This document shows positions 1 to 11,304 of a stretch of 64,000 nt of DNA, piece after piece. Position numbers and translations under genes: made by a program. Under the pieces are notes generated by a model. It was not told the origin of the DNA. It did no database searches and saw nothing but the letters and a program-made list of their open reading frames with translations. The DNA is taken from NCBI GenBank assembly GCA_035222895.1, contig JAVYIG010000416.1:487001-551000 (forward strand), in the 5' to 3' direction. How positions within the stretch are numbered: position 1 is the first letter of the stretch; each line of letters starts with the position of its first letter. This DNA comes from Strongylocentrotus droebachiensis (taxonomy: Eukaryota; Echinodermata; Echinoidea; Camarodonta; Strongylocentrotidae).

Positions 1-87
1 ATGAAAGTGTCCCGATGACGATCTAATGATAATTTTCATGAATACGATAATGACGATATTGATGATGATGAAAAGAAGATGATGAGG

Positions 88-132
88 AGAAAGGAAACAG
101 ATCAAGAGAGAGGAGAGAGAGAGAGAGAGATG
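88..132. repeat. GA-rich simple repeat
   Basis: Purine-rich GAGAGA tract. The hydrophobic Leu/Ser 'ORFs' on the opposite strand here come from this composition. Confidence 0.8.
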
Positions 133-559
133 CAATCGAGAACAATGATTTCCACATTTCTAGCATAAATAAGCTCTTGTGAATACTGATCATGAAAGTG
201 TTACCGATAATCATAAAACGATTATGTTCATGAATACGATGATGGCGATATTATAATGATGACCATGATTAAAAGTGGCACAGCGCCCCCTTCAGGTTTT
301 CGATAGAGGATTAACTGTTTACTTATACTAAACAAGCTCAAAGCACTTTTTTTAATAAATATTACAAAATGTACATCGTGATTTATTTAGTCCTGGTTTA
401 ATATAAAATATGAGTAAGATATGAATATTCTATAACCCAACATCTATGATGTTAAATCTAGAAACGATTGTTAGTATGCATGGCAGTGAATGACCAAACG
501 ATAGAAATTGCCCTCGAATTTTCCTGGATTAAATTCTCATACATATAAATAAGACAAGC

Positions 560-775
560 TGAGATGATGCAGAGAGAAAGGTTATAGAGTAGAGAAAGAG
601 ATAGAGGCAGAGACAGAAGGAGACAGATCAAGAGAGGGAGAGGGTGAAAGTGTAAGAGAGAGGGAGAGAACAAGAGAGATGCAGATGAGAGAGACCAAGA
701 GAAGGAGAAGGGCAGAACAAGACTAGGTGAAGGGAGACAGAGCAAGAGAGAAAAGAGAGAGAGAGGGGAGAGATG
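560..775. repeat. GA-rich compound simple repeat
   Basis: Imperfect AGAGA/GGAGA tract of about 215 bp. The same kind of purine-rich block occurs inside the units at 8264, 33214 and 45560. Confidence 0.8.
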
Positions 776-2512
776 CAATTGAGAAAAATGCCTTCAATAT
801 TTCTCGCATAAGTAGCTAGGCTCTTGAATTACGTTCATGACAATGTGCCGAAACTGCCGATGATGATATAATTATAATGTTCATGAATACGATATTTTTT
901 TTGGTTTAAAATGACCATGACTATGAGTGGTATAGCGCCCCCTTCCGGTATACGATAGAGATTTGTAGTATCAGGATTTCAGAAAAACTAAGAAAATTCT
1001 GACATGTCGCCTTTAATTGACATTTTCACTATGATGATGTCATCAAAATGATAAATGAAATTCGTCGATCTTGTAGATAATTTTCTAGGCTACACCGTAT
1101 TAAAATTTGGGAGAACATAGAGCACAAATAAGCTAGATAGTGCTCAAAGATCAATGTCATGTAGATTCATGATGTGAACGAAATTCACCTTCCATAGACA
1201 TAACACGCAAATTGAGAAAATTTTGACATGTGGCCTTTAATTGAATTTTTTACTATGATGATGTCAATGACATAACAAGTAGTGTGTATTTATCTTGTAG
1301 GCAATTGCCTCAACTATGAGATACCGAAATTTGGAAGAAAATCAGTCAATATTATGAGAAATACACTAAATTTTCCATAAATATAATGACGTCATAATAT
1401 GCAATTTTGTATTTTGACTTCCAAGGCCATTATGATGACGTCAAGATGTATTGAATGGCCAAATGAGATATGAAATCATATCTCTGACTCATACTCTATC
1501 TAAATATGAAAAAAAATGGCAGTCCTTATTCACCCCGATGCACTTTATAGGCATATTTTTGCCCATATATGCTATGTAATACATGAGCTCGCGCGCACGG
1601 ATATTTTTCTTGAACGGACGCTCATTCCGTTATTAATAGTGATAAAGAGATGAACATGGTATCAAATTGTTCAGAAAAATATGAGAAATATCCTGTCAAA
1701 ACAAATATACAAGGAATTATTTTTCGTTCGGCCGTGACAAACGAAAACGTGCAAAAATGCATGTTTTGCGCGATTTTTTATGAAATGCTTATAATGGCCT
1801 GAAACGTATGCAAAAAAAATTTAAAACGATTTTGAGCAATTTAAAATTTTACGCGCGCGTTAACGCGCGCACGTACGCGTACGCGCATTTTTGCGCGCAT
1901 TTATTGACCTGAAATTAACCGGACAGATATTGATCTTAATCCTGATAATTATAAATGAGAAATTCCTTTCCGTTATGAAGATATGATCATAAGTTGATTT
2001 TCACAAAATGGCGCCTGGATGACGTCACGATAACTTTGACTCTCTAAAAAGTCACGCAGTTCTAAGTTAGACTAAGATCTATCATCATGGCAAGTTTCAT
2101 GATAATGGCTTTATTCAGTCTTGAGATATCCTGCGAACAAATTCGAGGAAGAATAATAATAAAAATAAACTAGACATAATACTTGTTTGGAACAAGTATA
2201 GGTGGGCTGGTCAACTTAAATTTGAAAACAAAATAGAGCAAAATTAAGCGAGATACTGCTTGAAAATTCTTAAAAAACACTATCATGTAGATTCATTACG
2301 TGAACGAAATTCACCTTCTATAGTCATAACACGCAAATTATGAAATTTCTGACATGAGGCCTTCAATCAAAATTTTCACTCTGATGACGTCATCAAAATG
2401 AAAAAGGGTTATTATTGAACTTGTAGAGAATTATCTTAGCTACAACATATTGAAATTTTGAAGAAAATCAATCAATATATACAGAGATACAATCAATTTT
2501 CCATAGATATGC

Positions 2513-2532
2513 TGACGTCATAATATGCAAAT
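2513..2532 (+). promoter_or_regulatory. CRE and octamer motif pair (one example of a recurrent pair)
   Basis: An exact CRE palindrome TGACGTCA (2513-2520) lies 4 bp upstream of an exact POU octamer ATGCAAAT (2525-2532). The same arrangement recurs in most units of both families. Function is inferred only from motif identity; in a repeat this could simply be shared ancestry. Confidence 0.4.
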
Positions 2533-2874
2533 TCGTATTTTGAGTTCCAAGGCCATTAAGATGATGTCACGATACACTTCATGGCCAAATGAGACATGAA
2601 ATCATATTTCTGACATATACTCTTTTCAAATATTAAAACAGAATTGGGGTCCAGGTGCATCCCAAAGAGCTATAATGGATTGTGTATAGGCATTTTTTTG
2701 CCCATGTATGTTATGTATTACAAGAGCTCGCGCGCACTGACATTTATCTTTAATTTACGCTCATCTTGTTAATAATGGTCATAAAGAGATGAACATGGTA
2801 TCAAATTCCTTGAAAAAATATGAGAAATATCATGAAAGAAAAAAAATGGCGATTCTATGTTTTGTAGTGGTGTT

Positions 2875-3026
2875 ACGCGCGAATACGCGCGCGCATGCTC
2901 GTACGCGCGATTTTTTATAAAATGCTTAATATGACCTGAAACGTATGCAAAATAAATTTGAGACGATTTTGAGCATTTAAAATTTTTGCGCGCGCACTGA
3001 CGCGCGGACGTACGCGCACGCGCGCG
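2875..3026. repeat. Paired CG-rich alternating purine-pyrimidine blocks (example)
   Basis: Two CGCG-rich blocks (2875-2910 and 2988-3026) about 77 bp apart in otherwise AT-rich DNA. Each is made of CGCGCG, CGTACG and GCGCAT runs that are self-complementary and of the Z-DNA-prone type. Nearly every array unit has the same pair at the same relative place. Confidence 0.8.
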
Positions 3027-3168
3027 TTTTTTGACCTGAAATTAACCGGACTGATATTAACCTTAATCATGATAAATATGAATGAAAAATACCTTTTGGT
3101 TATGAAGATATGATCATGAGATGATTTTCAGAAAATTTCACAAAATGGCGCCTAGATGACGTCATCAG

Positions 3169-3177
3169 TCAAGGTCA
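3169..3177 (+). promoter_or_regulatory. SF-1/ERR-like half-site (example)
   Basis: TCAAGGTCA, an extended nuclear-receptor half-site, repeated at this place in all family B units after a TGACGTCATC motif. Only the motif is seen; no activity is implied. Confidence 0.3.
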
Positions 3178-3311
3178 AGGTTGAAAACCTTACCGTGTCT
3201 TGTCCATATGCCTATACATATGTGTGTCAAATATCAAAGCATTTGATTGAACCATTTCAAAGTTATCTTGCTAACAAAAAAGTGGCAAGAATTAAGAAAA
3301 ATAAATAAATA

Positions 3312-4467
3312 ACTAGACATATAATACTTGTTTGGAACAAGTATAGGTGGGCTGGTCAACTAAAATTTGAGACAAAATAGAGCAAAAATAAGCGACATAC
3401 TGCTTACAAATTCTTAAAAAACAATATCATGTAGATTCATAACGTGAACTAAATTCACCTTCTATAGGCATAACACGCAAATTATGAAGTTTTTGACATG
3501 AGGCCTTTAATCAAAATTTTTACTATGATGACGTCATCAAAATGAAAAATGGTTATTACTGCGCTTGTAGAGAATTGTCTTAGCTACAACATATCGAAAT
3601 TTTGAAGAAAATTGATCAATATTTACAGAGATAGAATCAATTTTACATAAATATGCTGACGTCATATTATGCAAATTCGTATTTTGAGTTCCAAGGCCAT
3701 TGTGATGATGTCACGATACACTTAATGGCCAAATGAGACATGGAATCATATTTCCGACTCATACTCTATCTTAATATGAAAAAAAATTGAGGATTCCAGT
3801 GCATTCCAAAGAGCTATAATGGATTTTGTATAGGCATGTTTTTGCCCATATAAGCTATGTATTAAATGAGCTCGCGCGCACGGACATTTATCTTGAATGG
3901 ACGCTCATCTTAATATTAATGGTCATAAAGAGATGAACATGGTATCAAATTCCTTGAAAAAATATGAGAAATATCATGAAAGAAAAAAAAATGGCGATTC
4001 TATGTTTTGTAGTGGTGTTACGCGCGAAAACGCGCGCGCATGCTCGTACGCGCGATTTTTTATAAAATGCTTAATATGACCTGAAACGTATGCAAAATAA
4101 ATTTGAGACGATTTTGAGCATTTAAAAATTTTGCGCGCGCACTGACGCGCGGACGTACGCGCACGCGCGCGTTTTTTCACCTGAAATTAACCGGACTGAT
4201 ATTAACCTTAATCATGATAAATATGAATGAAAAATACCTTTTGGTTATGAAGATATGATCATGAGATGATTTTCAGAAAATTTCACAAAATGGCGCCTAG
4301 ATGACGTCATCAGTCAAGGTCAAGGTTGAAAACCTTACCGTGTCTTGTCCATATGCCTATACATATGTGTGTAAAATATCAAAGCATTTGATTGAACTAT
4401 TTCAAAGTTATCTTGCTAACAAAAAAGTGGCAAGAATTAAGAAAAATAAATAAATAATAAATAATAA
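3312..4467 (+). mobile_element. Family B unit B2
   Basis: Begins ACTAGACATATAATACTTG with the same hairpin and AGGTGGGCTG as B1. The body is colinear with B1 and ends in an extended AATAAATAATAAATAATAA tract. No 3' hairpin module. Confidence 0.75.
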
Positions 4468-5612
4468 ACTAGACATATAATACTTGTTTGGAACAAGTAT
4501 AGGTGGGCTGGTCAACTAACATTTGAGACAAAATAGAGCAAAAATAAGCGACATACTGCTTACAAATTCTTAAAAGACAATATCATGTAGATTCATAACG
4601 TGAACTAAATTCACCTTCTATAGGCATAACACGCAAATTATGAAGTTTTTGACATGAGGCCTTTAATCAACATTTTCACTATGATGACGTCATCAAAATG
4701 AAAAATGGTTACAACTGCGCTTGTAGAAAATTGTCTTAGCTACAACATACCGAAATTTTGAAGAAAATTGATCAATATTTACAGAGATACAATCAATTTT
4801 ACATAAATATGCTGACGTCATAATATGCAAATTCGTTTTTTGAGTTCCAAGGCCATTGTGATGATGTCACGATACACTTAATGGCCAAATGAGACATGGA
4901 ATCATATTTCCGACTCATACTCTATCTTAATATGAAAAAAAATTGAGGATCCCGGTGCATTCCAAAGAGCTATAACGGATTTTGTATAGGCATGTTTTTG
5001 CCCATATATGCTATGTATTAAAAGACCTCGCGCGCACTGACATTTATCTTGAATTTACGCTCATCTTGTTAATAATAGTCATAAAGAGATAAACATGGTA
5101 TCAAATTCCTTGAAAAAATATGAGAAATATCATGAAAGAAAAAAAAATGGCGATTCTATGTTTTGTAGTGGTGTTACGCGCGAAAACGCGCGCGCATGCT
5201 CGTACGCGCGATTTTTTATAAAATGCTTAATATGACCTGAAACGTATGCAAAATAAATTTGAGACGATTTTGAGTATTTAAAAATTTTGCGCGCGCACTG
5301 ACGCGCGGACGTACGCGCACGCGCGCGTTTTTTGACCTGAAATTAACCGGATTGATATTAACCTTAATCATGATAAATATGAATGAAAAATACCTTTTGG
5401 TTATGAAGATATGATCATGAGATGATTTTCAGAAAATTTCACAAAATGGCGCCTAGATGACGTCATCAGTCAAGGTCAAGGTTGAAAACCTTACCGTGTT
5501 TTGTCCATATGCCTATACATATGTGTGTCAAATATCAAAGCATTTGATTGAACCATTTCAAAGTTATCGTGCTAACAAAAAAGTGGCAAGAATTAAGAAA
5601 AATAAATAAATA
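4468..5612 (+). mobile_element. Family B unit B3
   Basis: Same start, hairpin and subterminal repeat as B2. About 1.145 kb, ends in AATAAATAAATA. No 3' hairpin module. Very similar to B2 and to the units at 28635 and 29779. Confidence 0.75.
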
Positions 5613-6970
5613 ACTAGACATATAATACTTGTTTGGAACAAGTATAGGTGGGCTGGTCAACTTAAATTTGAAAACAAAATAGAGCAAAATTAAGCGAATA
5701 CTGCTTGAAAATTCTTAAAAAACACTATCATGTAGATTCATTACGTGAACGAAATTCACCTTCTATAGTCATAACACGCAAATTATGAAATTTCTGACAT
5801 GAGGCCTTCAATCAAAATTTTCACTCTGATGACGTCATCAAAATGAAAAAGGGTTATTATTGAACTTGTAGAGAATTATCTTAGCTACAACATATTGAAA
5901 TTTTGAAGAAAATCAATCAATATATACAGAGATACAATCAATTTTCCATAAATATGCTGACGTCATAATATGCAAATTCGTATTTTGAGTTCCAAGGCTA
6001 TTAAGATGATGTCACGATACACTTCATGGCCAAATTAGACATGAAATCATATTTCTGACATATACTCTTTTCAAATATTAAAACAGAATTGGGGTCCAGG
6101 TGCATCCCAAAGAGCTATAATGGATTATGTATAGGCATTTTTTTGCCCATGTATGTTATGTATTACAAGAGCTCGCGCGCACTGACATTTATCTTTAATT
6201 TACGCTCATCTTGTTAATAATGGTCATAAAGAGATAAACATGGTATCAAATTCCTTGAAAAAATATGAGAAATATCATGAAAGAAAAAAAATGGCGATTT
6301 TATGTTTTGTAGTGGTGTTACGCGCGAAAACGCGCGCGCATGCTCGTACGCGCGATTTTTTATAAAATGCTTAATATGACCTGAAACGTATGCAAAATAA
6401 ATTTGAGACGATTTTGAGCATTTAAAAATTTTGCGCGCGCACTGACGCGCGGACGTACGCGCACGCGCGCGTTTTGTGACCTGAAATTAACCGGACTGAT
6501 ATTAACCTTAATCATGATAAATATGAATGAAAAATACCTTTTGGTTATGAAGATATGATCATGAGATGATTTTCAGAAAATTTCACAAAATGGCGCCTAT
6601 ATGACGTCATCAGTCAAGGTCAAGGTTGAAAACCTTACCGTGTCTTGTCCATATGCCTATACATATGTGTGTCAAATATCAAAGCATTTGATTGAACCAT
6701 TTCAAAGTTATCTTGCTAACAAAAAAGTGGCAAGAATTAAGAAAAATAAATAAATAATAAATAATAAATAAATAAATAAAGGCAATTTTAACAAAAATAT
6801 AAGGTGGTCTGTATTAGATACAGCCCACCTGATAAATAATAAATAAATAAATAAAGGCAATTTTAACAAAAATATAAGGTGGTCTGTATTAGATACAGCC
6901 CACCTGATAAATAAATAAAGGCAATTTTAACAAAAATATAAGGTGGTCTGTATTAGATACAGCCCACCTG
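5613..6970 (+). mobile_element. Family B unit B4 with three 3' modules
   Basis: Family B body like the preceding units, but followed by three successive 3' end modules (6778-6832, 6853-6907, 6917-6970). Its 3' hairpin arm CAGCCCACCT is the exact reverse complement of its 5' AGGTGGGCTG. Confidence 0.8.
6778..6970 (+). repeat. Triplicate family B 3' hairpin modules
   Basis: Three copies of a ~54-bp module. Each has GGCAATTTTAACAAAAATAT, then a hairpin with arms AGGTGGTCTGTAT and ATACAGCCCACCT (one mismatch), then GA. AATAAATA spacers separate them. The last hairpin abuts the next unit's ACTAGAC, sharing the A. Confidence 0.85.
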
Positions 6971-8180
6971 ACTAGACATAATACTTGTTTGGAACAAGTA
7001 TAGGTGGGCTGGTCAACTTAAATTTGAAAACAAAATAGAGCAAAGTTAAGCGAGATATTGCTTGAAAATTCTTAAAAAACACTATCATGTAGATTCATTA
7101 CGTGAACGAAATTCACCTTTTATAGTCATAACACGCAAATTATGAAATTTCTGACATGAGGCCTTTAATCAAAATTTTCACTCTGATGACGTCATCAAAA
7201 TGAAAAAGGGTTATTATTGAACTTGTAGAAAAATATCTTAGCTACAACATATTGAAATTTTAAAGAAAATCAATCAATATATACAGAGATACAATCAATT
7301 TTCCATAAATATGCTGATGTCATAATATGCAAATTCGTATTTTGAGTTCCAAGGCCATTAAGATGATGTCACGATACACTTATGGGCAAATGAGACATGA
7401 AATCATATCTCTGACTCATACTCTTTTCAAATATTCAAACAGAATTGGGGTCCAGGTGCATCCCAAAGAGCTATAATGGATTGTGTATAGGCATGTTTTT
7501 GCCCATGTATGTTATGTATTACAAGAGCTCGCGCGCACGGACATTTATGTTAAGCGAACGCTCATTCCCTTAATAATAGTCATAAAGAGATAAACATGGT
7601 ATCAATTTGTTTGTAAAAATATGGGAAATATCATGGAAGAAAAAAAATGGCGATTCTATGTTGTATAATAGTTTTGCGCGCGAAAACGCGCGCGCATGTG
7701 CGTGTGCGCGATTTTTTATAAAATGCTTAAAATGGCCTTAAACGTATGCAAAATAAATTTGAGGAGATTTTCAGCATTATAAAATTTTGCGCGCGCACTG
7801 ACGCGCGGACGTACGCGCACGCGCGCGTTTTTTGACATGAAATTGACCGGACTGATATTGACCTTGATCATGATAAATATGAATGAGAAATGATTTACCG
7901 TTATGAAAATATGACCATGAGTAAATTTTCAGAAAATTTCACAAAATGGCGCCTAGATGACGTCATCAGTCAAGGTCAAGGTTGAAAACATTACTTTGTT
8001 TTGTTCATATGCCTATACATATGTGTGCCAAATTTCAAGGCATTTAATTGAGCCATTTTCAAGTTATCTTGTTAACAAAAAAGTGGGTATAATTAAGAAA
8101 AATAAATAAATAATAATAAATAAATAAAGGCAATTTTAACAAAAATATAAGGTGGTCTGTATTAGATACAGCCCACCTGA
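6971..8180 (+). mobile_element. Family B unit B5, complete with both ends
   Basis: Best single example of a complete family B unit. It has 5' ACTAGAC, hairpin and AGGTGGGCTG, a body with CG blocks at about 7676-7710 and 7790-7827, an AATAAATAATAATAAATAAA tract, and one 3' module with hairpin 8150-8178 ending CACCTGA. Confidence 0.8.
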
Positions 8181-8263
8181 TAATAAATAATAAATAATAA
8201 ATAATAAAGAAAAATCTTGACGAAATCAAAAGGTGATACGTTGACTTCGTTACGTATCACCTA
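8181..8263 (+). repeat. Orphan family A 3' hairpin module
   Basis: After the end of B5, a TAA tract leads to a family A 3' module without a family A body. It has AATCTTGACGAAATC, then a hairpin (8231-8262) with arms AGGTGATACGT and ACGTATCACCT, then AA. It abuts the next family A unit. Confidence 0.8.
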
Positions 8264-9851
8264 ACTAGACTTTAATTCGTCACTTTGACGAATTAGGTGA
8301 TACGTAATTATGCTCATGTATAACATAATGAAGAACGCATTTTCACGATTTCATCTTTCGTTATAAAATACTACTCCCATTTTGATCTATCCATGAGTCA
8401 AGTTTCAACTGTAGGGCAGAGGGAGACAGACCAAGAAAATAAGAGGGAGGCAAGGCAAGAGAGAGAGAGAGAGGGAGGGAGAGGGTGAAAGAGAAGAGAG
8501 ATAGATAGATGCAGAGACAGACCAAAAAAGGAGAGGGGCAGAACATGAGAGGAGAAGTAAAAGAGCAAGAGAGAGGAGAGAGAGAGAGATGCAATTGAGA
8601 ACAATGCCTTCCAGATGACCATGATTAAAAGTGGTATAGCGCCCCCTTCAGGTATCCGATTGAGGATTGTTATATATGATAATTGACATGTCACCTATGA
8701 TTGAATTTTTGACTATGATAACGTCATGATAATGTTAGATAGTCTACATGAATCTTGTGGAAACTTGTCTCAGCTACAGCATACTCAAAAATCAACAAAA
8801 TCCAAGCAGAAACATCGGCGATATTGCTCAAAACACAGGAATGTAGAATCCACTTTTGAGAAAAAAGTCATGTCCCATAGAGAATGCACGCAAAATGTAA
8901 AAAATTGACATGCCTCAATTAATTGCAAGATTACGCCATGATGCTTTTGTCAAAATGAAAAATTGTGGACACTGTATTTGTAGAAGATTGTCTCAGCTAG
9001 AACATATCAAAATTTGAAACAAAATCAATCAATATTTACAGAGATACAATCAGTTTTCCAAAAATATGCTTACGTCATAATGTGCAAATTAAAATTTTGA
9101 GTTCGGAGGCCATTATGATGACGTCATGATTTAATTGAGGGTCAAATGAGACATGAAATCATATCTCCGACTCATAATCTATCTAAATATGAAAAAAATA
9201 TTGGGAGTTCCTATCTATTCTAAAGAGTTAAAATGAATTTTGTATATGCATGATTTTGCCCATATATTGTGGATAAAGATAACGCAGATCCGCGCGCGCT
9301 GTCAACTTTGGCGGACGCTCATTGCGTTATTAAAAGATGAACAAGTTATCAAAATGCTTGGAAAAATGTGCCAAATATGATGATAAAGAAAATTCGGCGA
9401 TTCTATGTTGCAAAATGCTAGTACGCGCAAAACACGCGCGCGCATGCGCATGAGCGCGATTTTTTATCAAATGCTCTATATGGCCTGAAACGTATGCAAA
9501 AAAAATTTAGGATGATTTAGAGCATTTTAAATTTTTGCGCGCGCGTAAACGCGCGGACGAGCGCGCACGCGCGCATTTGCGCACGTTTTTTTATCTTAAA
9601 TTGACCGAACGGATATTGATCTTAATCGTGATAATTATGAATGAGAAATACTTTTCCGTTATGAAGATATGATCATTAGTTGATTTTCACAAAATGGCGC
9701 CTGGATGACGTCAAGATAATTTTGAGTCTTTGAAAAGTCACGCAGTTCTAAGTTAGACTAAGATCTATCATTATTGAAAGATTCATAACAATGGCTTCAT
9801 TCAGTCTTGAGATATCCTGCGAACAAATTCGAGGAAGAATAATAATAAATA
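8264..9851 (+). mobile_element. Family A unit A1 (GA-rich subtype)
   Basis: Starts ACTAGACTTTAATTCGTC. The hairpin AATTCGTC/GACGAATT (loop ACTTT) is followed by AGGTGATACGT. A GA-rich block and the AGCGCCCCCTTC motif come next, then the common body with CG blocks. It has no tRNA-like segment and no 3' module. The 1588-bp unit recurs at exactly the same length at 33214 and 45560. Confidence 0.8.
8447..8590. repeat. GA-rich simple repeat in unit A1
   Basis: Purine tract of GAGAGA, GAGGGA and GATAGATA. The two overlapping opposite-strand reading frames rich in Leu/Ser/Pro here are compositional. Confidence 0.85.
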
Positions 9852-10551
9852 ACTAGACTTTAATTCGTCACTTAGACGAATTAGGTGATACGTATGATAA
9901 TGGTTTACATAACGAATAATGCATTACACAATATATTATTTTGTAAAATGCTTCTCCCATTTATATGCTTCTCCCATTATGATCTATTCATATGTCAAGA
10001 TTAAATTGTGTCTCCTTGATCATCATGAATCTAGGGAAGATAGATTGAAACAATATATGACCTTTGACCCTGTGCAGTAACCAGTTACACATTTGACTCT
10101 TATTTATATCATGAAGAACACCTTTTGACGATTTTATCTTATTCAAAGAAATGAAAATGTAATTGATAAATGATTTTCATCATTACGATAATGATGATCA
10201 TGATGATAATGATCATGATCATGAGCGCAATCATGACATCTTATTGAAAAAATGAGGAGTGATTTAGATAGCATATAGTCTCAGCTACAACATACTAAAA
10301 AATCAACAAAATCCAAGCAGAAATAACGGCGATATTGCTCGCAAAAGACAGGAATGTAGACTCCAGATTTGAGAAAAAGTCATCTCCCATAGGGATTACA
10401 CGCAAAAAGTAATGGATTAAGTGAAAATAGGGTAATAATAAAGTAAAAAGGGTTGTTTATGACATTATTTGCGATTCTACGTGTTTAAATAATCAAAGGA
10501 GATGGTACAGTGAAGGTCAAAAGGAAAAAAAAAGTGAAGAAAAAAAATGTT

Positions 10552-10625
10552 GGAGACACCCGGACTCGAACCAGGGATCTCGAGGTTAGAAGTCAAGTGC
10601 GTTACCGATATACCAAAACATCTCC
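10552..10625 (-). tRNA. tRNA-like sequence (degenerate, copy 1 of 14)
   Basis: On the minus strand the 74 nt begin GGAGATG and end TGTCTCC, pairing as a 7-bp acceptor stem with two wobbles. The T arm is perfect: CCTGG, loop TTCGAGT, CCGGG, which contains a B box. The A-box-like region reads TGGTATATCGGTAACGC. The D and anticodon arms do not fold well (TTCT in the expected loop), so this is a tRNA-derived or decayed copy, not a trusted tRNA gene. A T-rich run follows on the minus strand and could terminate Pol III. Confidence 0.5.
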
Positions 10626-11230
10626 CATAGCGATTACACGTAAACGGGAAATGGAATTCTGAAATCCTACTTTGCAAGTGAAATATTGGCATGAACCCGG
10701 CATCTAATCGAAAAATAAAGGGCACACTTGTGATAGCTCATTGTCTCAGCTAGAGAGAGAGGAGAGAGAGAGATAGATGCAATTGAGAACAATGCCTTCC
10801 AGATGACCATGAATAAAAGTGGTATAGCGCCCCCTTCAGGTATTCGATTGAGGATTGTTATATATAATAATTGACATGTCACCTATGTTTGAATTTTTGA
10901 CTATGATAACGTCATGATAATTCTTAGATAGTCTTCATAATTATTGTGGAAACTTGTTTCAGCTACAACATACTCAAAAATCAACAAAATCCAAGCAGAA
11001 ATAACGGCGATATTGCTCGCAAAAGACAGGAATGTAGACTCCAGATTTGAGAAAAAAGTCACCTCCCATAGGGATTACATGCAAAAAGTAATGGATTAAG
11101 TGAAAATAGGGAAATAATAACGTAAAAAGGGTTGTTTATGACATTATTTGCGATTCTACGTGTTTAAATAATCAAAGGAGATGGTACAGTGAAGGTCAAA
11201 AGGAAAAAAAAAGTGAAGAAAAAAATTGTT

Positions 11231-11304
11231 GGAGACACCCGGACTCGAACCACGGATCTCGAGGTTGAAAGTCAAGTGCGTTACCGATATACCAAAACAT
11301 CTCC
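11231..11304 (-). tRNA. tRNA-like sequence (copy 2)
   Basis: Second copy within unit A2. Acceptor ends and T loop are retained; on the plus strand CCACGG replaces CCAGGG, breaking one T-stem pair, so it is slightly more decayed. Confidence 0.45.

Larger units (their letters stand above)
1..2168 (+). mobile_element. Family A array unit, left end cut by window
   Basis: The first bases match the body that follows the family A start at 12556 (the stretch near 12604), so the true 5' hairpin lies left of the window. A 5' segment containing ATGAAAGTG-like sequence and the AGCGCCCCCTTC motif is repeated (near 190-300 and 825-960), separated by GA-rich tracts. From about 980 the unit follows the shared body, including CG-rich blocks at about 1855-1900, and ends in GAGGAAGAATAATAAT just before the next unit. 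No 3' hairpin module is present. Confidence 0.6.
2169..3311 (+). mobile_element. Family B HINE-like unit B1
   Basis: Starts ACTAGACATAATACTTG. A 9-bp-stem hairpin (ATACTTGTT, loop TGG, AACAAGTAT) is followed by AGGTGGGCTG. The body of about 1.1 kb carries TGACGTCA plus ATGCAAAT, two CG-rich blocks and TCAAGGTCA, and ends AAATAAATAA directly before the next ACTAGAC. It lacks its own 3' hairpin module. Confidence 0.75.

Noticed and set aside
6778..6970. CRISPR array
   Set aside because: The repeats are mobile-element 3' hairpins with AT-rich low-complexity spacers, in a eukaryotic genome.
8361..8694. Leu/Ser/Pro-rich minus frames at 8361, 33311 and 45657
   Set aside because: Produced by GA simple repeats read on the opposite strand.
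10552..10625. Functional tRNA gene
   Set aside because: The anticodon and D arms do not form proper stems, and the expected anticodon differs among copies (TCT or TCC). Kept only as tRNA-like.
10477..10725. Recurring ~80-codon minus frames (near 10477, 11156, 14590, 24059 and others)
   Set aside because: They run through the tRNA-like segment and flanking repeat in every unit. Their ends follow the repeat, and different units alter them freely, so they are repeat shadows.
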